From: Streptomyces sp. NBC_00223
Lineage (GTDB): Bacteria; Actinomycetota; Actinomycetes; Streptomycetales; Streptomycetaceae
NCBI RefSeq assembly: GCF_036199905.1
Contig: NZ_CP108109.1
Coordinates: forward strand, 7,656,001 to 7,720,000
Reading direction: 5' to 3'
DNA length: 64,000 nt
Numbering within the stretch: position 1 is the first letter of the stretch; the number at the start of each line of letters is the position of its first letter. Both the position numbers and the translations under genes were made by a program. The notes below the pieces were generated by a model. The model saw only the letters and a list, made by a program, of their open reading frames with translations. It ran no database searches and was not told the origin of the DNA. This document shows, piece by piece, positions 59,987-64,000 of this stretch.

Positions 59987-61390
59987 GTGTCCAGCGACCA
60001 CGGCGGGACCGCGCACACGCCTCCCGCGGGGGCGGCTGACGGGCTGTCGGCCGACGGTCCGGTGGCCGACGGGCCGCTTCCCGTGCCGGACCCGGCTGCG
60101 GCGGCCATCGCGGCGGCCGCCGCCGACGCGCCGGGCCTCGCGCGGGACGCCGCCGTGCCGGGCGGCACCGTGACGTCCACCGGCGCGCGGATCGACCCGG
60201 GTCGGTGTGTTGAGGGAGTTGAGGATGCGGCCGTGACCACGCGGGGGTTCGAGGCGACGGCGGCGGGACCCGACCCGGTGCCGGGCGGCACCGTGACGTC
60301 CGCCGGTGCGCGGATCGACCCGGGTCGGTGTGTTGAGGGAGTTGAGGATGCGGCCGCGACCACGCGGGGGTTCGAGGCGACGGCGGGACCCGACCCGGTG
60401 CCGGGCGGCACCGTGACGTCCGCCGGTGCGCGGGGCAGTGCGCCGCCGGTCTCCGCGTCACCGGACACGGGTCCGTGCGCCCCGGGGCCGGCCCCGGCCG
60501 CGGCGCCCGCCGACGGCGGGGCCCGGACGACACCGGTCGGCGGCGCGGGTCGCCGTGCGCCGGGCGCGGCGGTCCGCGGACTGGTCCGGGCGTGCCACCC
60601 AGAGCCGGCCGTCGCCGTGACCGCCCTGGTGACGGCGCTCGCCGCCGCGTCCGGGCAGACGGCCGCCGGCTGCGTACTGGTGGCGCTCGCCGTACTGGCC
60701 GGGCAGGTGTCCGTCGGCTGGAGCAATGACCTGCTGGACCTGCGGCGGGACACGGCCGCCGGGCGTACGGACAAGCCGCTGGTCGCCGGCGTGCCACGAC
60801 CGCGCACCGTACGGATCGCGACGGGGGCCGCCGTCCCCCTCTGCGTGGCCGCCTCGCTCGCCTGCGGTCCGGCGGCCGGGGCCGCGCACCTGGCCGGGGT
60901 GGCGGCCGCGTGGGCCTACAACGCGGGCCTGAAACGTACGCTCTGGTCCTGGCTGCCCTACGCGGTCGCCTTCGGGCTGCTCCCCGCGTTCGTGACGCTC
61001 GGTCTGCCCGCCCGGCCCGCCCCGCCGGCCTGGGCGCTCGCGGCCGGCGCGCTGCTCGGGGTGGGCGCCCACATCACCAACGTGCTTCCGGACATCGAGG
61101 CCGACCTCGCCACCGGGGTACGCGGCCTGCCCCAGCGGCTGGGCCACCGGCGCAGCCGGCTACTGGCCCCGATGCCGCTGCTGTGCGCCGCCGCGGTCCT
61201 CGTCCTCGGCCCGCCGGGCCCGCCCGGCGCGGCCGGCTGGACCGCGCTCGCCGTCACCGCCGTGGCGGCCCTGGCCACCGTCGCCCCGGCCGCCGCCCGC
61301 CCCCACACACGGCTGCCCTTCCTCGCGACACTCGCGATGGCCGCCACGTCGGTGGGCCTGCTGCTCCTGCGCGGCCACGCCCTCACGTGA
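59987..61390 (+). CDS. UbiA-family prenyltransferase with repeat-containing N-terminus
   Basis: 467 residues from GTG 59987. The C-terminal 280 residues are the membrane UbiA domain, with its two aspartate motifs NDLLDLRRD (first) and DIEADLATG (second) for diphosphate-magnesium binding. The first 190 residues are a disordered Ala/Gly/Pro-rich region with a 41-residue repeat. Such a leader is not usual for the family, so the true start may be lower, for example GTG 60231 or 60411. TACAGT at 59973-59978 would suit a leaderless start at 59987. It may prenylate the phenolic lipid of the divergent operon or make an unrelated quinone. Confidence 0.75.
   Translation: MSSDHGGTAHTPPAGAADGLSADGPVADGPLPVPDPAAAAIAAAAADAPGLARDAAVPGGTVTSTGARIDPGRCVEGVEDAAVTTRGFEATAAGPDPVPGGTVTSAGARIDPGRCVEGVEDAAATTRGFEATAGPDPVPGGTVTSAGARGSAPPVSASPDTGPCAPGPAPAAAPADGGARTTPVGGAGRRAPGAAVRGLVRACHPEPAVAVTALVTALAAASGQTAAGCVLVALAVLAGQVSVGWSNDLLDLRRDTAAGRTDKPLVAGVPRPRTVRIATGAAVPLCVAASLACGPAAGAAHLAGVAAAWAYNAGLKRTLWSWLPYAVAFGLLPAFVTLGLPARPAPPAWALAAGALLGVGAHITNVLPDIEADLATGVRGLPQRLGHRRSRLLAPMPLLCAAAVLVLGPPGPPGAAGWTALAVTAVAALATVAPAAARPHTRLPFLATLAMAATSVGLLLLRGHALT
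60155..60434 (+). repeat. Imperfect 123/120-bp tandem repeat, about 2.3 copies
   Basis: Units begin at 60155, 60278 and 60398 with GTGCCGGGCGGCACCGTGAC. The first two are full length and nearly identical (one in-frame codon shorter in the second); the third is cut after about 37 bp. The period is a multiple of three, so the UbiA frame is kept and 41 or 40 residues are repeated. Confidence 0.9.
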
Positions 61391-61623
61391 CCGGGCCCGC
61401 CCCGGCGCGGGCCGTCACGCCCACCACCGGACGGGCGCGCGGCCGCGTGGGATCCGACCGGCCCGCGCGGCGCCGTACCTCGGCAGGACCCGCCGCGGGG
61501 ACCGTACGGGCAGGGCGCGACCTGCGGCTCCCTGCCGACGTCGTGTCGCGTGTCGCGGGGCCGGGGCCGTACGCCGCGCTTCCCGCGTGTCGTCCCCGGT
61601 TTTCCGCGGCGCCGGAAGGCTGG
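61391..61623. other. Gap between UbiA and antiporter genes
   Basis: 233 bp without a supported gene. GGAAGG at 61613-61618 serves the antiporter start. Confidence 0.5.
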
Positions 61624-62679
61624 ATGGTCCGTGTGATCCATTATGTGCTGCTCATCGTGTGCGCGGTGGCGATCTATCTCTCGTGCGAGTGGTTCGTGAA
61701 CGCCGTGGAATGGCTGGGACAGCGCCTGAACGTGGGGAAGATGGCGGTCGGCACGATCCTGGCCGCGTTCGGCACGGCCCTGCCGGAGTCGGTGGTGACG
61801 CTGGTCGCGGTGACCACCGGCGCCACACCCGAGGCCAGGAACATCGGCGTGGGTGCCGCGATGGGCGGCCCGCTGGCGCTGTCCACGATCGCCTACGGCG
61901 TGACCGGCTTCGTGCTGCTGCTCAAGCGCCGGCGCCACGAGTCGGCGGTGCGCGAGGAGACGGGCACGACGCCCGCCCGGCCGGCCGGGCAGGCGCTGGG
62001 TGACGAGAAGGACATGCGGCGGCTGGCGAAGGACCAGAAGTGGTTCCTGCCGATCTTCGTCGTGAAGGTCGCGCTCGGTCTGGTGGCCTTCGCGTACAAG
62101 CCCGTTCTCGGCCTGCTGTTCTTCACGGCCTACGCGGTGTACTTCTGGCGTGAGATCCGCGCCGAGGACCAGGGCGACGGGGAGCACGAGGAGCTGGAGC
62201 CGCTCAAGCTCCAGCGCGGGGCCGCTTCCCCGGCCACCTGGGCGGTCGTCGTACAGACGCTGGCCACGCTCGCGGTGATCTTCCTCGCCTCGCAGCTGTT
62301 CGTGAGGCAACTCGACGCGATCGGGCCGATGCTGGGGCTTCCCAGCGAGGTGACCGCGCTGCTGCTGTCCCCCGTCGCGACCGAGCTGCCGGAAGTGATG
62401 AACGCGGTGATCTGGGTGCGGCAGGGCAAGACCAAACTGGCGCTGGCGAACATCTCCGGCGCGATGATGATCCAGGCCACCGTGCCCAGCGGTCTCGGTC
62501 TGCTCTTCACCACCTGGAAGTTCGACGGCGCACTGATCTGGGCCGGGCTGATCACGATCGCCGCGATCGTCTACCTGCTGCTGTCGATGCGGGCGCACCG
62601 GCTCACCGCGGGCCGTCTGACAGCGGCCGCCGGCTTCTACGGGGTCTTCGCCCTCGGCCTCGTCCCGATCCTCGGCTGA
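61624..62679 (+). CDS. Sodium/calcium exchanger-type membrane antiporter (CaCA family)
   Basis: 351 residues with about ten membrane helices in two inverted halves split by a charged loop (about residues 110-200). The alpha repeats are VGTILAAFGTALPESVVTLV near residue 42 and LLLSPVATELPEVMNAVIWV near 245, each with the conserved acidic residue after Pro. It should exchange Ca2+ or another divalent ion for Na+ or H+. ATG 61624 has GGAAGG upstream. It is not obviously linked to its neighbours. Confidence 0.88.
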   Translation: MVRVIHYVLLIVCAVAIYLSCEWFVNAVEWLGQRLNVGKMAVGTILAAFGTALPESVVTLVAVTTGATPEARNIGVGAAMGGPLALSTIAYGVTGFVLLLKRRRHESAVREETGTTPARPAGQALGDEKDMRRLAKDQKWFLPIFVVKVALGLVAFAYKPVLGLLFFTAYAVYFWREIRAEDQGDGEHEELEPLKLQRGAASPATWAVVVQTLATLAVIFLASQLFVRQLDAIGPMLGLPSEVTALLLSPVATELPEVMNAVIWVRQGKTKLALANISGAMMIQATVPSGLGLLFTTWKFDGALIWAGLITIAAIVYLLLSMRAHRLTAGRLTAAAGFYGVFALGLVPILG

Positions 62680-62756
62680 GCCCCGCCCGCCCCCTGCCCG
62701 CGAGCCGATGACCGGTGGATCCCTGTGCCCGGAGGAACCGCGGGCGGGCGACGTAC

Positions 62757-63539
62757 CTACAACTCGTCCCGCCGGCGGGCGAGATGGACGGTGAGGTCGG
62801 CGGTGATCCCGACCGTCTCGGGGAGCACCCGCAGGAGCCGGTCGAATATCCGCTCCCGCGCCGCGGCCGGCAGGACGAGATAGGCCGAGACGGTCGAGAG
62901 ATGGCCGACGTAGTCGCGGGCGGTCATCGTCAAGCGCCGTTCGACCACGGCCTGTCGCACATCGGTGAACCACTCGGACCGCTGGAGTTCCGTACCCGGC
63001 CACTGCATGGCATGCCCCGGAGGCGTCCCGTCCGGGGACGGAACCTCGTCGCTCTCCAGGAACGGCGCCCGTGCCGCGCGAACGGCCTCCTCCACGGCCG
63101 GGTCGGCCGGCCGGAACGGCCCGCCGGACGAGGCGAACACGCCACCCGGCTCCAGCAGCGCGGCCACGCGTGGCCACCGGCCCTCCGGGTCCGTCCAGTG
63201 CAGCGCCGCCGCCGCGTACACCAGCCCGTACCTCTCGCCCGGCCGCAGCTCCTCGAACGCGGCTCGCACCGGCCTGACGCTCGCCGGCACGTGCTTGCGC
63301 AGCTCGGCGAGCATGGCCCCGTCAGGGTCGGTCGCGGTGACCGCGACTCCCCGCTGAGCGAACAGGCGGGTCGCCTTGCCTGTCCCGGCGCCGATTTCCA
63401 GGGCTGTCCGGACCGGCCGGCCCGCGTACCCCATCACCAGGTCGAACAGCTCCACGGGATACCCCGGCCGGAACCGTTCGTAGGCTTCCGCCATTGCTCC
63501 GAAGCTCAGTGCGCGACCAGACCCGTACATGACGAGCAT
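62757..63539 (-). CDS. SAM-dependent methyltransferase, class I
   Basis: 260 residues. It starts with the common actinomycete layout AMAEAYERFRPGYPVELFD, then motif I ALEIGAGTGKATRLFAQRG near residue 45, and VYAAAALHWTDPEGRW near 108. The nearest named relatives are TAM/UbiE-like methyltransferases of unknown substrate. ATG 63539 and ATG 63530 are both possible starts. The gene downstream on the plus strand converges on it. Confidence 0.8.
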   Translation of the reverse strand: MLVMYGSGRALSFGAMAEAYERFRPGYPVELFDLVMGYAGRPVRTALEIGAGTGKATRLFAQRGVAVTATDPDGAMLAELRKHVPASVRPVRAAFEELRPGERYGLVYAAAALHWTDPEGRWPRVAALLEPGGVFASSGGPFRPADPAVEEAVRAARAPFLESDEVPSPDGTPPGHAMQWPGTELQRSEWFTDVRQAVVERRLTMTARDYVGHLSTVSAYLVLPAAARERIFDRLLRVLPETVGITADLTVHLARRRDEL

Positions 63540-63598
63540 CCTGACACGATCCGCGGCGTCGATGCCCGGCCTTTCGACGCCGGTGTCCCCGACCGCCC

Positions 63599-64000
63599 CT
63601 ACAGCTTCAGGCCGTTCCGGGTGATGTACCAGTTGTGGAACGCGAACAGACCGCCGAGCATCACCAGCCAGAGCAAGGTGCTGGTGAGCGGGAAGGCGTC
63701 CAGCGGGATCGTGTACACCAGCACCACCCGCAGCACCGCGTCGAGCAGGAAGCCGGCTCCCCACACCGCCGTGACCAGCCGCAAGTGGTGACGGAACGTC
63801 GGCTCCGCGTCCCACCGCGCCTCCCACTCGGCCAGTCCGGCCTCGCCGACCTTGGCGATGACGATGCCGCGCGAGGCCGTCATCATGAACGGACGCCGGG
63901 TGAGCAGCGTGCCGAGCACCCAGAACCCGATCGCGGCGGTCAGCCAGCTGTCCCGGATCATCAGCACCCGCGCGCTGCCGGTGATCATGGACAGCAGTGT
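63599..64000 (-). CDS. VC0807-like membrane protein, C-terminal part (5' end outside window)
   Basis: The frame is open to the window edge, so the start lies beyond 64000; 133 codons are visible. Three hydrophobic segments and the block RVLMIRDSWLTAAIGFWVLGTLLTRRPFM match the second half of VC0807-type integral membrane proteins (about 220 residues in full). The closing FHNWYITRNGLKL is well formed. Function unknown. Confidence 0.7.
   Translation of the reverse strand, partial: TLLSMITGSARVLMIRDSWLTAAIGFWVLGTLLTRRPFMMTASRGIVIAKVGEAGLAEWEARWDAEPTFRHHLRLVTAVWGAGFLLDAVLRVVLVYTIPLDAFPLTSTLLWLVMLGGLFAFHNWYITRNGLKL

Noticed and set aside
60155..60434. CRISPR-like array
   Set aside because: Only two to three units of 120-123 bp with no spacers; it is a tandem repeat in frame with UbiA.

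Overview
The window is high-GC actinomycete chromosomal DNA, almost certainly Streptomyces. The signs are strong G/C bias at third codon positions, many GTG starts, 4-bp start/stop overlaps, sugar ABC importers that lack their own ATPase, XRE/DUF397 regulator pairs, DUF6126 and DUF574-type genes, and terpene and type III polyketide genes. I see no tRNA, rRNA or CRISPR array. The work is by reading only, so family names are by recognition of motifs and no search was run.

Layout. (1) 1-5172 (+): the end of a five-gene membrane complex of the HyfB-HycD-HycP-HycQ-HycE type. Its large subunit has lost the nickel-binding cysteines, so this is an energy-converting-hydrogenase-related complex and not a hydrogenase. 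(2) 5180-16914: a xylan side-chain and oligosaccharide regulon. It holds a CE7 acetyl esterase, two permeases and a lipoprotein for oligosaccharide import, a GH39 xylosidase, a YesL-type membrane protein, a GH42 enzyme and a GH67 alpha-glucuronidase. Three copies of a CGAAA-(1-2 nt)-TTTCG palindrome sit in front of its three transcription units. (3) 16987-23004: small regulators (DUF6126, two XRE-type proteins, a DUF574-type methyltransferase) and an IS3-family element that appears to split a DUF397 gene.

(4) 23139-42318: a catabolic island. A GntR regulator and a CodA-like amidohydrolase face a 14-gene, 17-kb plus-strand operon. That operon encodes a dipeptide-type ABC importer, two related TIM-barrel isomerase-like proteins, an Asp/Glu/hydantoin racemase, a second amidohydrolase, threonine dehydrogenase and 2-amino-3-ketobutyrate CoA ligase (threonine to glycine plus acetyl-CoA), malate synthase, an HpcH-like aldolase and allantoinase. 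The operator palindrome, a probable leaderless start and a strong terminator are visible. The substrate is unknown; the enzyme set suggests a nitrogen-rich cyclic ureide or amidine broken down to C2 units.

(5) 42679-50709: a terpenoid biosynthetic cluster. It has a class I terpene synthase, three cytochromes P450, a SAM methyltransferase, a condensation-fold acyltransferase and a four-EF-hand calcium-binding protein. (6) 50971-53640: metE behind a cobalamin riboswitch. (7) 53641-57102: small membrane and lipoprotein genes, an ATP-grasp protein, a DUF6529 membrane protein and apparent gene remnants. (8) 57208-61390: an srsABC-like phenolic-lipid operon (type III PKS, ICMT-type methyltransferase, FAD hydroxylase) divergent from a UbiA-type prenyltransferase whose N-terminus carries a 120/123-bp tandem repeat. 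(9) 61624-64000: a Na/Ca-exchanger-type antiporter, a methyltransferase and the end of a VC0807-like membrane protein cut by the window edge.

The best candidates for undescribed biology are the catabolic island (4) and the terpenoid cluster (5). The nickel-less hydrogenase-like complex (1) is a third.
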